DNA of 64,000 nt, from NCBI RefSeq assembly GCF_905220415.1, contig NC_059561.1, forward strand, positions 7,146,001 to 7,210,000. The letters run 5' to 3'. The notes beneath the pieces were generated by a model. That model saw only the letters and a list, made by a program, of their open reading frames with translations. It was not told where the DNA came from and did not search any database. Positions 25,786-37,456 of this stretch are shown piece by piece; position 1 is the stretch's first letter, and every line of letters starts with the position of its first letter. Origin of the DNA: Colias croceus (lineage: Eukaryota > Arthropoda > Insecta > Lepidoptera > Pieridae). The translations under genes were made by a program, and so were the position numbers.

Positions 25786-25974
25786 ACTAGCTGTGCCCCG
25801 CGGCTTTACCCGCATTGCTCCTCTCCTGTTGGCTTTAGTGGGATAATATATAGCCTAAAGCCTTTCTCGATAAATGGGCTATCTAACACCGAAAGAATTT
25901 TTCTAATCAGACACGTAGTTCCTGAGATAAGCGCGATCAAAAAACAAAGTTTTATAATATTAGTATACCTAGAT
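25786..25974 (-). mobile_element. Helitron-like element HL-A
   Basis: The minus-strand read has the 3' GCGGGTAAAGCCGCGG hairpin and GCTAGT. The 5' TCTA start is slightly altered (TCTAGGTATACTA). Confidence 0.75.
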
Positions 25975-26012
25975 ATTACTAGAAACATAATATGATTACA
26001 TCCATCCAGAAT

Positions 26013-26210
26013 ACTAGCTTACCGCCCGCGGCTTCGCCCGCTTAGTCTTAAACCTAATAAATTATATACTAAAACCTTCCTCTTGAATCACTCTAACTAT
26101 TAAAAAAACCGCATCAAAATCCGTTGCGTAGTTTTAAAGATTTAAGCATACTAAGGGACATAGGGACATAAGGACAGAGAAAGCGACTTTGTTTTATACT
26201 ATGTAGTGAT
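26013..26210 (-). mobile_element. Helitron-like element HL-E, full length
   Basis: A|TCACTACATAGTATAAAAC start and AAGCTAG|T end on the minus strand, with the GCGGGCGAAGCCGCGGGCGG hairpin. One of the best preserved copies. Confidence 0.8.
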
Positions 26211-26458
26211 AATACTGATTATTATATTTTTACTCCTTTACAAGAATTTAGTTTCAACACCAATACAATATAGAAATCTTTATCTTCAATTATTTCTGTG
26301 TATTGATAACAGTGGCTTTCTCTCAATTAAAAGATATACGTAATTTGAGAAACAGTACACTTGCTCTAAAACTCGATACCGATTCATATCTTTATGTTTG
26401 TAATGTAATACTCGATAGATTTTTATCTTATAGTTAAATGGACTTGTATTTAGATATA

Positions 26459-26618
26459 TATACTTATTATTATATAGCTAAAGAGTTTGTTTGAACGCGC
26501 TAATCTTGGGAACTACTGGTCCGATTTGAAAAGTTCTTTCGGTGTTAGATAGAGGAATATCGAGGAAGGCAATATTATATCATCTCGCTATGACCAACAG
26601 GAGTGCAGCACAGCTAGT
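26459..26618 (+). mobile_element. Helitron-like element HL-A, shortened
   Basis: Keeps AGAGTTTGTTTGAACGCGC and the GTGTTAGATAG block and ends CACAGCTAGT. The 3' hairpin region is partly deleted (AGGAGTGCAGCACAGC). Confidence 0.65.
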
Positions 26619-26856
26619 AGGAAATAAAACTATACCTGGACCTAAGTACTAATCAGAGATTGAACATAAATATAAAGCTTTTTAACAAAAAGCTCAACGT
26701 TCTGATTATCATAATAATAGTTCATAAAAGTTATTAGAATTGTGAAATTCTCTGTTTTTGGGATCGTCGGTTAATAAACATAGTAAAGGCAGTATTAATA
26801 GTTAATATTGAAGTTTGATTATTACCAAATCGATATTGTTACAGTATAATCTATAA

Positions 26857-27240
26857 TATAGGAGGTTTGCTCGTTGTTCCACTGAGGTGAAAATAACACT
26901 ATTCAGAGCATATTGCTCTAATTTCTACACGTGCAGCCTCTGGTATAACTATGGTCGTCGGGCATACAATGCTCTACGTATTCAATATAACAACGCATTC
27001 AGAGCGCTGATGGGGCTGCCTCGCCACTGTAGCGCATCAGGGATGTTTGCTGAAGCTCGAGTAGATTGCTTTTATAGTTTAATACGGAAGAGATGCACAT
27101 CTCTGGTGCGCCGGGTGCGGGGCAGTACCAATAGCGCTCTTAAAATGATCGCAGACAGATTTGATTGTGTGTACTTGCACCATTGCGAGCAAGTACACAC
27201 ATCCTATATCAATAAAAATAAAATGACATATAGATGGTAA
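26857..27240 (+). pseudogene. LINE reverse transcriptase C-terminus, 5'-truncated
   Basis: An open frame of about 127 codons ends at TAA (27238-27240). The protein has a pattern I recognise from the C-terminal end of lepidopteran non-LTR retrotransposon ORF2 proteins: FRAYCSNFYTCSLW, then YNALRIQYNNAFRALMGLP, then FAEARVDCFYSLIRKRC. An in-frame TAA at 26854 and loss of similarity mark the truncation point. It is the end of a polymerase protein of the Jockey/CR1-like group, not a host gene. It has no start of its own: the ORF merely contains a GTG at 26887. The frame is undamaged, so insertion is fairly recent. The 3' tail follows at 27241-27367. Confidence 0.7.
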
Positions 27241-27367
27241 ATTGTAAATTGTAAAATGATAATAATATATTTAAATAATTAATGTAATGTACTAACATAG
27301 TAATTAAGAAATTACTAACAAGTGGACCTATGTTGTTCTATTAATAAATAAATTATTATTATTATTA
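27241..27367 (+). mobile_element. 3' tail of the truncated LINE
   Basis: Non-coding tail after the ORF2 stop, ending AATAAATAAATTATTATTATT, a simple ATT repeat typical of LINE ends. An HL-D element starts directly after it. Confidence 0.6.
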
Positions 27368-27532
27368 TATATAAAAATGAATCCCAAAATGTGTTGGTAA
27401 GCGCATAACTTTAGAACAGCTGAACCGATTTCTTTAATTCTTTTTTTATTATATTCCTTGAAGTACGAGGATGGTTCTTATGTAGAGAAAACGTGAATAT
27501 GTACCACGGGCGAAGCCGGGGCGGACCGCTAG
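27368..27532 (+). mobile_element. Helitron-like element HL-D
   Basis: Defined by the AATGTGTTGGTAAGCGCATA block, GCTGAACCGATTTC, TTCCTTGAAGTACGAGGATG, and the CGGGCGAAGCCGGGGCGG hairpin with CCGCTAG then T. The inverse copy is at 33123. Confidence 0.7.
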
Positions 27533-27993
27533 TTTATAAATAAATATCGTAGAATATATAGGAAAAAGTTTAATTATAGGTATAAAGTATTATTTATTTA
27601 GTTTTTCATACTTTATTGCACTGAAATAACTATGAACTTATCTAGATAATATAAATTAAAACAAATGGCGGTCTTATCGCTAAGTAGCGATTTCTTCCAG
27701 ACAACCAGACGTACGATAGGAAATTAATAATTATATTCTATTTGTCGTTATACAAAAGACATCAAAGACGCAGTATTTCGCCGAAGAAACCATTTATGAA
27801 GCTTGATTACTTCGCAAATAGACTCTATAGAAATATATTTATTATCTGTATGACTGCCCACGGAACTATCATATCCCATACAGTAAACTATCATAAAATC
27901 AAACGATAGGAAATACATTATCTTTAGGTCAATAAAATCTCTATTTCATAGCCTATTTCGTTCTACCGTTATATTTTGTATTTATAATTAAAG

Positions 27994-28210
27994 ACTAGCT
28001 TTCCGCACTGTCTTCGTCCGCGTTTTCAAAGAAAAACCCGTGGGATTTCGGAGATAAAACCTATCCCATGTTAATCCAAGTTACCCTCTATATTATGTTG
28101 CTAAATTTTATTGTAATCGGTTCAGTGGTATTTGCGTGAAAGAGTAACAACTAACAAACATACACATACATCCATCCTCACAAACTTTCGCATTTATAAT
28201 ATTAGTAGGA
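27994..28210 (-). mobile_element. Helitron-like element HL-B
   Basis: Minus-strand read: TCCTACTAATATTATAAATG to AAAGCTAG then T. The 3' hairpin is mutated (GCGGACGAAGACAGTGCGG). Confidence 0.75.
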
Positions 28211-28395
28211 TGAAATTGTTATTGTCAAACAATAGAATTGTGAATAGAATCTAATATAGAACTGAATCAGTACAAACGTGACCGTTTTACGAAGGCTTTC
28301 AAGTTTTAACTATTATTTACGAGAGAAAGTGACAATTGTCTTTATAAATTACACCTTTCTTGTGCTAATATATCATTCTAAAATTATATACGCGG

Positions 28396-28611
28396 TGAAG
28401 AAAGAGCGGTAGAGTCGCTTTTATGGTTCAGTATAATTTATTATTTAAAATGAAATTATGATTTAATATATGGTTGGATTTCGATGAAACTTGGTATAAT
28501 TATATCTTATTAACCTGGGCATAAGATGGGATACTTTTTATCCTAAAAAAATACATAGAAAAAATATCATAATTTTTCCGCGCGGACGGAGTCGCGGGCG
28601 GAAGCTAGTTA
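28396..28611 (+). mobile_element. Helitron-like element, diverged 3' half
   Basis: ATGAAACTTGGTATAATTAT and CCTGGGCATAAGATGGGATA resemble the central block of HL-C. The end is GGACGGAGTCGCGGGCGGAA then GCTAGT. The 5' end is not certain. Confidence 0.5.
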
Positions 28612-29618
28612 GGTATATATAATAAAATTTCCGTTTAATACCTGTGTAGATTATATTATTTAAATGGTGTTATTGTGTTTCTCGCAGATCTCTAAACAAC
28701 AATGCTTTAATAGATTTTATCATAATTGAATTAGAGAGTGAAAAAATTTATTGCCCGAAAAAGCGGTTGTTTTGCAAAATGTCCGGATTAATGCTAAACC
28801 ACTAGCTTAATTGAATTCGAATGAAAGTGTGAAAGTTTAAAATTAGTCTTTTTGTAAATGACAGGGTTATAAAGATTTATTCAGGTTTTTAATTTGTTAA
28901 AATTAAATTAATTTTGTTTTTAATGGATTATTTATATGTGGTTTTATTAGTGTATTTGGGTTAAAATGTTATTTCCTTTATAAATGAGGGTGTGGCTATA
29001 GATTGGAATTACACTAATTCTATAATACTAACATAAATAATGTCTAATCCGAAAATACATTTATTTGCGGATTAATCATTATTTATGTCTATTAGTAATG
29101 AAACTCTACATTAATTGCTAATAAATACATTTATCAAAATATGATATCTACTTAATATTCCTGATTATATATTTTTATTGTGTGTACATATATTTGCATT
29201 TGAGCTAGATACTATATTTATTATTCACTGTCCTGTTTACGATGCAATTTTTTATACTCAGAAATTGCTATTGGGTTCTTTACAACAATTTCGAAATTGA
29301 CTTTTTTCGATTGTGAATTATTTATTTTACAAACCCCAAGCGAAGCAAGGCTGTTTTCTTAGTACTTTAATAAGATTTTTGTGGTCTTTATTAACAACAT
29401 AAAAAATATAAATGGCTTAATATAGACGTACAACTTACAAGCACGTATTTTATTATAATATGATCAAAGTATGGGGTTTAAAATGATTTAAGTATTGTAA
29501 TTTGTACACCCTTATTACAAAGTTATAAGGTTCAAATTGAAGATGAAAATGTGCATACTTTTATGGTATATGCACTCATAAGAAGAAAGCACGCCTTGTT
29601 ACTGACACTTGACACTGA

Positions 29619-30186
29619 GCGCGTTTCCATTGTAATCCGGTTTTCTTTATCGTGCCGTAATCTACACTGATGTTTGTATTTCTATATAATTGTTAGTTAT
29701 TAAAACATAAAGATATGTATGTAAACCTGTTTGTGATGGGTTTGAGTTTAACCGATTTTTCTGTAATGAGAAGTGAATTTTTTTATTTAACCATTCATAG
29801 CCATCGATGCAAAAAATGTGCAGCGCCAGCTTCTACAGCTATTGTTTTAGCGGCTTGCTTGGTAGCTGCAAATAAGTATTTAGGAATGTTTGTTGGAAAA
29901 ATCACATACAATATGTGCTTGTTCTTTTTAACATACTTTCGTATGTTTTATTACTAGGGTCGAGTAATGTACGTAATCAATATTTTACAGAAATTGTTCT
30001 CGTTTTTTATTCTCTTTTCACGATATATTTGAGATATTCACTAAACAGTAAAGTAATTACTTTTAAAGTTTAAAATTTATATCATCACAAGATTTGCTAT
30101 CCATCACATTTATCAAATTTACATCACGTCATTTTTCCGATTGAAGTCACGTCACGTCAAATGTGTTCAATACAATGGAAACACGC
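29619..30186. mobile_element. possible MITE with short inverted ends
   Basis: GCGCGTTTCCATTGTAAT on the left and the near reverse complement ATACAATGGAAACACGC on the right lie 568 bp apart. The inner sequence is AT-rich with a chance open frame on the + strand (29715-29957) that matches nothing I know. No target duplication confirmed. Confidence 0.35.
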
Positions 30187-31009
30187 ATAATTTCAAGTGG
30201 CTGGATACAGTAACGGTATCAATGCATATACCTACAGCCTTCTATTTAAATATCTTGTACGTAGGCGGAGCACTCCTGGGATGAAATGGATTATCATTTC
30301 AAAACATTGGAAACGGCTGGACGTATTTTGATGAAACTCTAATTTAATTTTAACAATAAAATATTGCTTATTTAATATTTTTACGCATTATTGCTAGAAG
30401 ATGGAGGATTTGTTAGAATAATTTATTCTAGCGGTTATATTAGAGCAGTTAGACCAAAACAGTGTTTTTTTTAGAATGTCTGTTTTAGTTAAGATATATG
30501 TATAAAATATATTAATAGATATTAAAAATTTTCACTTAGAAATGAATCTTAATTTTAATGCAATCCATAAATATTTTATTGTAGACGTAGTCGCGGGAAT
30601 CATCTATCTTTCGTTAAAGCAAGCTATCTTAATATTAAATATATTATTCCTTAAAATTCTAGTTTTAAGCAATCTATCATCACAAACCATGTAAACTACA
30701 TAAAAACATCACCAAAGCTATTCGAATCAAAACAAGACTTATCAAAGATAAACACGCTCTATCTTTTTTGATAAAACTTTCAACGTTATGTCACTAAATA
30801 AATATGTCCATGTGGTAGTTCAAGGAATAAAGGTCATTTTTATAATAAACCACATCTGTTCTCCATAACTATAGGAGTTCCTTTTTCCGTATGTAGTTTT
30901 ATTTTTATTGTTTCTTTAGAAATGTTCTAAATCACGTGGGAATATTAAGAAAATATTGGGTTTTATTTACAAAGATTTACTAAACAAAGACTTGAATTTA
31001 GTTAAAAAT

Positions 31010-31215
31010 GAATATAAATAAATAAAATAAAATAAAAATGATTTATTTCAGGAGTATTTCCCATACAAGAATATTCAACTTCAAATAAAAAAAAACAATA
31101 AAATAAAATAAAGTAATAAATAAAAATCAAATAAAATTATTACTCAAAATTAAAATAAATAAACAAATCAAATTGAAAATATAAAATCAAATAAAAAAAA
31201 TATAAGCAAGACATA
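31010..31215. repeat. AAATA-rich low-complexity tract
   Basis: About 200 bp dominated by AAATAAAATAAAATAAA-type words, interrupted by a short TTTCAGGAGTATTTCCC segment. Simple sequence only. Confidence 0.6.
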
Positions 31216-31715
31216 ATATTTACCAACATAAAATTACATAATATTTTAATTAATACATTCGGAGCTTTAGTGTGTTAAGAATTACACACATTTTTATACT
31301 TTATATTTACTGTAAAGCCTTATTCTAACAGATTATTATATAAAGCTTATTCAAATAGACCATTTAAAACATAGGTAAGGCTTATTATTAGAATATCGAA
31401 TTTAACAACCTTTTTAAAAATGTGTTCATTTGAAAGTGACTTTTATATTTTTATATACCTACATACTTTATTATACGAATAAGTTTTAATCAAAGACTGA
31501 ACGGTAAAAAGTAAAACTAATAAATACACTATCATTGACCCCAAGTAAATAACACTTATATAAACTGTCAAGTAATGTCACAGTATCTTATCAAGTGCGA
31601 TGAAGTAGATAACATTTTAACCGTACGTGATGTCTCTTGACCATATAGAACCTTTTCATATTGGTTTATGTTTTATAGAACCTGTAATAATTATTGCAAA
31701 GTGAAAACTCTCTTG

Positions 31716-31779
31716 TCTATACTAATATTATAAAGCTGAAGAATTTGTTTGGTTGTTTGAACGCGCTAATCTCAGAGCC
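31716..31779 (+). mobile_element. HL-A 5' fragment
   Basis: TCTATACTAATATTATAAAG to GCGCTAATCTCAGAGCC, then cut off where the SINE of the composite begins. It looks like the target into which the composite inserted, or a third joined unit. Confidence 0.6.
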
Positions 31780-31973
31780 TAAAATAATGTAACCCAATTA
31801 ATACTTGAGATTTTAATTACGAACCCGTTATGTGTCAATTAACGTCAAATTGATTAGACTTGATTAAAGTTTTCTTTCATTATATTTGTTTTATCTCCGT
31901 GGTGCAGTGGTTAGCGAGTTCGAGCCTCGGTGGAGACAAAAATATATACTGGTAACGCAAAGATCTAATTTTA
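31780..31973 (+). mobile_element. tRNA-derived SINE, part of a composite
   Basis: Same sequence as 14209-14407 in the opposite orientation, with TGGTGCAGTGGTTAGCG directly followed by AGTTCGAGCCTCGGTGG. The 3' end (GATCTAATTTTA) runs into an HL-A copy exactly as at 14.2 kb. Confidence 0.7.
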
Positions 31974-32162
31974 TCTATACTAATATTATAAAGCTGGAGT
32001 GTGTGTTTGTTTGCACGCGCTAATCTCAGGATCTACTGGTGATTTTAAAAATTATTTCAGTGTTCGATAGCCCATTTATCGAGGAAGGTTATGGACTATA
32101 TTTCATCACGCTAAGACCAACAGGAGGGGAGCAATGCGAGTGAAACCGCGGAGCACAGCTAG
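31974..32162 (+). mobile_element. Helitron-like HL-A joined to a SINE
   Basis: TCTATACTAATATTATAAAG start, GTGAAACCGCGGAGC hairpin remnant, CAGCTAG then T. It shares with the copy at 14026 a diagnostic internal deletion (CTACTGGT to GATTTTAAAAAT). Confidence 0.8.
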
Positions 32163-33122
32163 TAAAGATATAAATTATAATTGCGAGATTTTATTATATT
32201 AATAGTAGCTGTGATAATAGTTTAATATACATATATAGTAAAGGATATGTATCCATAGCCATACATTTATTATCAAAATTTGTGACCTCGTAAATACGTT
32301 TAGTAACATACATATTAAAGAATTTCTATGACATATTCATAAACTTAAGAAAATGAAAAAGAACAGTGTTTAGAAAGTTTGTTAAAACTGCAATAAAACC
32401 TAGCCAAGTCTGTCTAAAACTGAGTCAATTTTAATTTAACTTATATCCAAATTATGTTCAGGCGTTTAAGTAGGTCGTAAATTTACCTTTCCATTGAACT
32501 AGCTATTATTACATATTAGAACACTGTATTTACCGCAAAATAGACAGTAGTTTGGCTACAATGTTGCGAACAAGATTGCTCAGACATTTATTATCAAACG
32601 CCCGTATTACTTCAATAAGAACAATAATAAACTGGAAAATATAATGATACTTAGTATTTAAGTTTCTTTTATACCTACAACAAAATTGTATCGCTGTCGC
32701 AATGTCCTGTAATGGCAAGTGATGTATTTAAATAAAAAAATTACAAGTTTACACATAAATTAACATCTCAGTGTGTACAAATCCTAATATTCGAAAGTAA
32801 AATGCAAACAAGATTTAACTACGAAGATAGCAGCTAATCTAGCCTTCCTTATTGCTGTGAAAATATCTGTTTTCCACCGCCATGTCCAATTATATTGTGA
32901 TTTAGAAACAACATCTAGATAATTATGTTATTTATTATTTTCACTCGATTCGCAGGCGTTAAAGGGAATTTAGAATAGGTTCTGATATTTAATATAATAT
33001 ATAGTATATAGTATAATATATAGATAAGTTCGACTTTTCTGTGATATCAAAAGAAAATGTTTTCTATTTTTCAGCACTAAACTGGCAAATATTTAAGGTA
33101 TGTTAATATATTTTTATACGTT

Positions 33123-33291
33123 ACAAGCGGTCCGCTCCGGCTTCGCCCGTGGTACATATTCAGGTTTTCTCTACATAATAACCATCCCCGTACTTCAAGG
33201 AATATAATAAAAAAAGAATTATCGAAATCGGTTCAGCCGTTCTCGAGTTATGCGCTTACCAACACATTTTGCGATTCATTTTTATATATAA
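33123..33291 (-). mobile_element. Helitron-like element HL-D
   Basis: Reverse complement of the HL-D pattern: CCGCTCCGGCTTCGCCCGTG, CTTCAAGGAATATAATAA, GGTTCAGCCGTTC, CGCTTACCAACACATTTTG. The terminal CTAG has decayed. Confidence 0.7.
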
Positions 33292-33443
33292 GAAAGATTA
33301 ACATATTAACATTTTTATATATATGAATGATATAAGACTTTATCTAAAGGCAATGATGGTTTATTAGTTGACCTGTGATTCTTGGTCAGATGTCAATAAT
33401 TTTTACACTTGGTGAAGTCGAGCTCAGATAAATTATAAAATCA

Positions 33444-33607
33444 ACTAGATTTCCGCCCGCGGCTTCGCCCGCGTTTTCAAAGGAAAACTCGCATAGTTTC
33501 CGTTCCCGCGGGATTTCCGGGATAAAACCTATCCTATGTGTTAATCCAAGTTACCCTCTGCTAAATTTCATTGTAATCGGTTCAGTAGTATTTGCGTGAA
33601 AGAGTAA

Positions 33608-33644
<37 letters not shown>

Positions 33645-33679
33645 CCTCACAAACTTTCGCATTTATACTATTAGTAGGA
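33444..33679 (-). mobile_element. Helitron-like HL-B with (AC)n expansion
   Basis: Full-length copy with an intact hairpin and CTAG. A pure (AC)16 tract at 33611-33643 occupies the place where other HL-B copies have only a few ACAC units. Confidence 0.8.
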
Positions 33680-34106
33680 TTAAATTGTATCATACTCATC
33701 TAGTCTTGATTCATATATTATCTTTAATTTTGCAATCTGAAACATAAAATAATACCTGTGTACATATTATGTAAAAAAATGCTTCTTATTAAGGTAGGTA
33801 CCAACCACACGAGCAACGCCGCATGCTGCAGCTAGTACATAACATTACCTTGGTATATGAAATCTATTTATATTGCTACACTATAAAACACTTCTGAGAA
33901 AACACTTCAACTCGAACGTGTGTTTCAATGCTTATGACGTACATTGATGAGTTAATATGCAGCAGTTGAATATAGTATTAATATACGCCGCAATGTAATC
34001 AAAATAATGGTATTAAGAATTTAATGAAACGAGGTGTGAAAGTTGAATTTAAGTCGAAATTAAACATAATAATATGTGATGTATTTAATAATAACTCCCA
34101 TTCTTT

Positions 34107-34259
34107 ATTCGAACCGCTAGGGACATGCTTCCTGAATCTGTGTTTCCCGATGAGTACAATTTGGAGGTTTTCAAGAGGAGAGTGAAAAGGTACATTCTAG
34201 GGAAGCGCGCTCCCCTATTGTACAATAAAAAAAATAAAAAAAACTTTTCCAAATGTTAG
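34107..34259 (+). pseudogene. LINE ORF2 C-terminal fragment
   Basis: A 50-codon open frame ends at TAG (34257-34259). It reads ARDMLPESVFPDEYNLEVFK then RRVKRYILGKRAPLLYNKK. The LP-x-SVFP...YNLEVFK-R-RV-R pattern followed by LGKRAP is typical of the last residues of lepidopteran LINE ORF2 proteins. No upstream polymerase remains and no start codon is in place. It is a 5'-truncated fragment of a different element from the one at 26.9 kb. Confidence 0.55.
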
Positions 34260-34704
34260 TTGCTGTTATAATGAGTAAATGTTTTATGAAAAATATATTT
34301 ATATAACATAGTATGAAAAGTGCTCATTTGTGAAAAGCTAAATTGTAATAACAAGGGTTAATAATTATGAAACATATTGATTATTCATGCTTATAAAAGA
34401 AATTCTCTACAAGGATCAGCAACATTGCTTTAAAAAGCTTTCAAACGTGAAAACCAAACTACAACAAACAAAGAATCCATTTCCCTATAAAACCAAAAAC
34501 ATTACGCAATCATTCTAAACAAGGTATAAGGACGGTAAAACTAAAAATAACTTTAATATGTGCAATACAAAATCAATATTATTGACATCGTAAAAGTAAT
34601 AGCGTAAAATTCAAACATGGGCTATAAAATCCCAGGTGTTTCAAATGTACTATTTATTGCAACACACCTATGACATAAGTGAACACATGGCTGAAAAAAA
34701 CACA

Positions 34705-34840
34705 TCTATACTAATATTATAAAGAGTTTGTTAGTTTGAACGCGCTAATCTCAGGAACTGCTGGTCCGATTTGAAATATTCTTTCGCGGTGTTAGATAGC
34801 CCATTTATCGAGGAAGGCTAGAGCGGAGCAATGGGAATAT
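34705..34840 (+). mobile_element. HL-A, 3'-truncated
   Basis: TCTATACTAATATTATAAAG start, central block, then breaks off after GAGGAAGGCTAGAGCGGAGC. An HL-B fragment in reverse orientation follows within 10 bp. Confidence 0.65.
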
Positions 34841-34849
34841 TATTATAGT

Positions 34850-34946
34850 ACTAGATTTCCGCTCGTGGCTTCGCCCGCTTTTTCAAAGAAAAATCCGCAT
34901 AGTTCCCGTTCCTGTGGGATTTCTGGGATAAAAAGTAGCCTGAGTT
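34850..34946 (-). mobile_element. HL-B 3' fragment
   Basis: ACTAGATTTCCGCTCGTGGC and TTCGCCCGC are the reverse complement of an HL-B terminus. The similarity stops near GATAAAAAGTAGCC. Confidence 0.6.
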
Positions 34947-36888
34947 TTATTATATACATTCTTTATTTATACTTATATTATAGCTGTATATATTATTTCA
35001 GTCGCGATGGTTAATTAAATTATTAAGGTACATTTAGTACATGCCATTCCAACATTAACGAGCAAAATAAATGTTTCGATAGCAGTTTTCCAGACACTTA
35101 AACTTTTTCTTATGCATCCCAAAATGTCAATCAAGTTCATTGAACTTGGCAAATTATCAGGAAGCCAAAACCGCGAATGTCAAACTGACCACAGAATATA
35201 AAACCTCGATATTAAGTGATGTGTAAAATGCCTGGTGTCAAGTTCGTTATAGAAAATCCAATGGGAAAGTATAATTTTGTGGGCTGTGAAAACAATTGAT
35301 TGGAAAACAACAAACAGACAATTAATTATTATATGTTATCTTTTTAGGCATAAATTCCGAAATTATCTTAAGATATCTTCATTTTTAAGATAACTAACTC
35401 TCTTTTAATAAATACTAAACCGACTTTCATTGATGTAAATTTTAATGGGACCTTACAAAGTATATGAAAATAATTATCAAAGCTTACCCAGTCGAACATT
35501 AAGGTAACAAACACAAAAATACAGTCGAATTGAAAACCTCTTCCTTTTTTTGAAGTTGGTTAAAAATATCACATAAGTATATACGTTGTTAGACATCTAT
35601 CAAAGACTCCGTCTAATGTTTTCATATATCTTAATAAGTTAGACACCTAGATTTATTCTATCATAACTTATGTGACGGTCGTTAGAAAGCTAAGGTTTCA
35701 GTAGTAAAACTGACTACGATAGATTTGCGAAATTGCTACATTTGTTTTTGAATTATAAGCTTTTTCTCTTATATTCCTTATCTTATAAATATGTAGTTAA
35801 TATATTATATACTCTTGTTAGTGGTATTCTAGAAATTCCCTTTTTTAATCCCATTAAAAATACATTTATGAATATATATATGCCTATTCAGGTTTGATGA
35901 GATACCCTTAAAATTCTATCCTAATACATTTTTTTAAGTGGGGAAATAAGATAATCTATCCACTACCACTACCTACCCTAAAGATGGATAACTTATTCGG
36001 AGTAATATTCCTGGTTTAATTCCCAGGTCAAGCCATAAAGAAAGTTCCTATAAAGAATCTATTAACCCAGTATTCATTTATAAACTCACGGATCTCATCG
36101 TAAATGTACCTAAACGCCATAATAGTCAACAAGCTAGAAGAACGATTTCCAATCAACGATTTCATTCAAACACTATCCATTGCTCGTTACATTAACGTTT
36201 CATTAAAGCTGGTGTAATAAAACCAGCAATGGAATAGAGTTTAGGAGATAGCTCCGAAGGTATTGAGGTAACAAAGCCGGCACACGTTAATGAGTGGCTT
36301 GACGTTTTCACGTATTGGCTAATTGGCGGTCGGCTTTTTACTATAAGAAATGTATTTCTTTGAAAACTGCTAACAGCTATATCTACTCTCCCTTTGGTAC
36401 AAATATTCTACATCTTTTAAAATTCCTTTTTACATATGGAGACGATTGAAGTAAGAACTTCCCGGTACATTATAACAGATCTTGACCGGACAACTGGCCC
36501 GAACAAAATTGTTTATATCGCATTATAAATAATGATATACATTACCGGAACACATTGTACGAATTGCCCAATTCGCGTTTTGCAATCATACTTTCCGCGC
36601 AATGTAAAAATAGCACTTGTCATAACTCACAATCCATACAGACGTATGTGAGGGCAATTGATCTTGCAGACTAACAAGTTGTGACAAGGCTTGGCGAGAT
36701 AATTGGATTGTATCTGTGACAATAACCGTTGTAACGTGTCCTGAAGGAATATTCCGTTATGGCCCTGGATTTAGACATTAGAAAGCTGCAATCAATATCC
36801 CAAAAGACAGGAGAATCGGAAAAGAGAGGAAGAATTTGGAGATCTCTACCATTTAACTAAATAAAAGTACGTAATAATAATTTACGTA

Positions 36889-36951
36889 AAAATAATTTAA
36901 AATCAAAAGTTACGTACGTACGGTACGTAACTTTTGATTTTAAATTATTTT
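36889..36951. repeat. perfect palindrome, 29-bp arms
   Basis: Arms 36889-36917 and 36923-36951 are exact reverse complements around GTACG. The arm ends AAAAGTTACGTAC. It ends two bases before the CTAGT terminus of the HL-E copy at 36954. Confidence 0.9.
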
Positions 36952-36953
36952 CA

Positions 36954-37148
36954 ACTAGAATTCAGCGCGCGCTTTCGTCCGGTTCGTGGAAAGCTTAACA
37001 GAATATACTAAAACCTTCTTCAAGAACCAGTCTATCTATTAAAAAATACCCCATCAAAATCTGATGCGTAATTTTAAATATATAAACATGCAGACTTATA
37101 GACAGTGGAATGCGTCATGAATGTTTTATACTATGTACTATGTAGTAA
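36954..37148 (-). mobile_element. Helitron-like element HL-E, diverged
   Basis: Minus-strand read from TACTACATAGTACATAGTAT to CTAGTTG, with the ACCTTCTTCAAGAACCA-type central block. The hairpin is mutated (GCGCGCGCTTTCGTCCGG). Confidence 0.6.
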
Positions 37149-37264
37149 TCAAATTGATTTCATCTAAGACCTCACCCCTACCATCCATACTCCTCATGTG
37201 CTCAATGACTTGCTCCTCAATCATTATATATCGCACGATTCCAAACTTATATAAGAAACTAAAC

Positions 37265-37456
37265 GTGAAATCTTGCACACGATATCCAATCACGTGTCGT
37301 GGTCGTCACGTTCCCGATTTCAATTACAACCGACTACCGGATCCCGCCGCGTGCGATGGGGCTCTGATGAAATGATTGCGCTTAGAAAACTCGGGTTATG
37401 TCACATCGAAGATGCTAGCTTGCAAGACCATGCAGTGGGGAAATTCTGGAAGGTAT
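37265..37456 (+). other. CpG-richer segment with weak exon-like features
   Basis: The stretch stands out from its AT-rich surroundings, is open in one + frame (ending SDEMIALRKLGLCHIEDA then SLQDHAVGKFWK) and ends GGAAG|GTATGA, a fair splice donor. No good acceptor precedes it and I do not recognise the peptide. It may be a decayed exon or a repeat fragment. Confidence 0.15.

Noticed and set aside
26887..27240. Possible host gene of 117 codons
   Set aside because: The peptide matches the C-terminal pattern of LINE ORF2 proteins, is cut at its 5' side and ends in an ATT-rich LINE tail.
29715..29957. 80-codon open frame with a hydrophobic end
   Set aside because: No recognisable family, AT-rich codons and location inside a possible MITE. 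Judged to be chance.
33611..33643. Z-DNA or regulatory (AC)n element
   Set aside because: It is an expansion of the simple tract every HL-B copy carries, so no separate role is supported.
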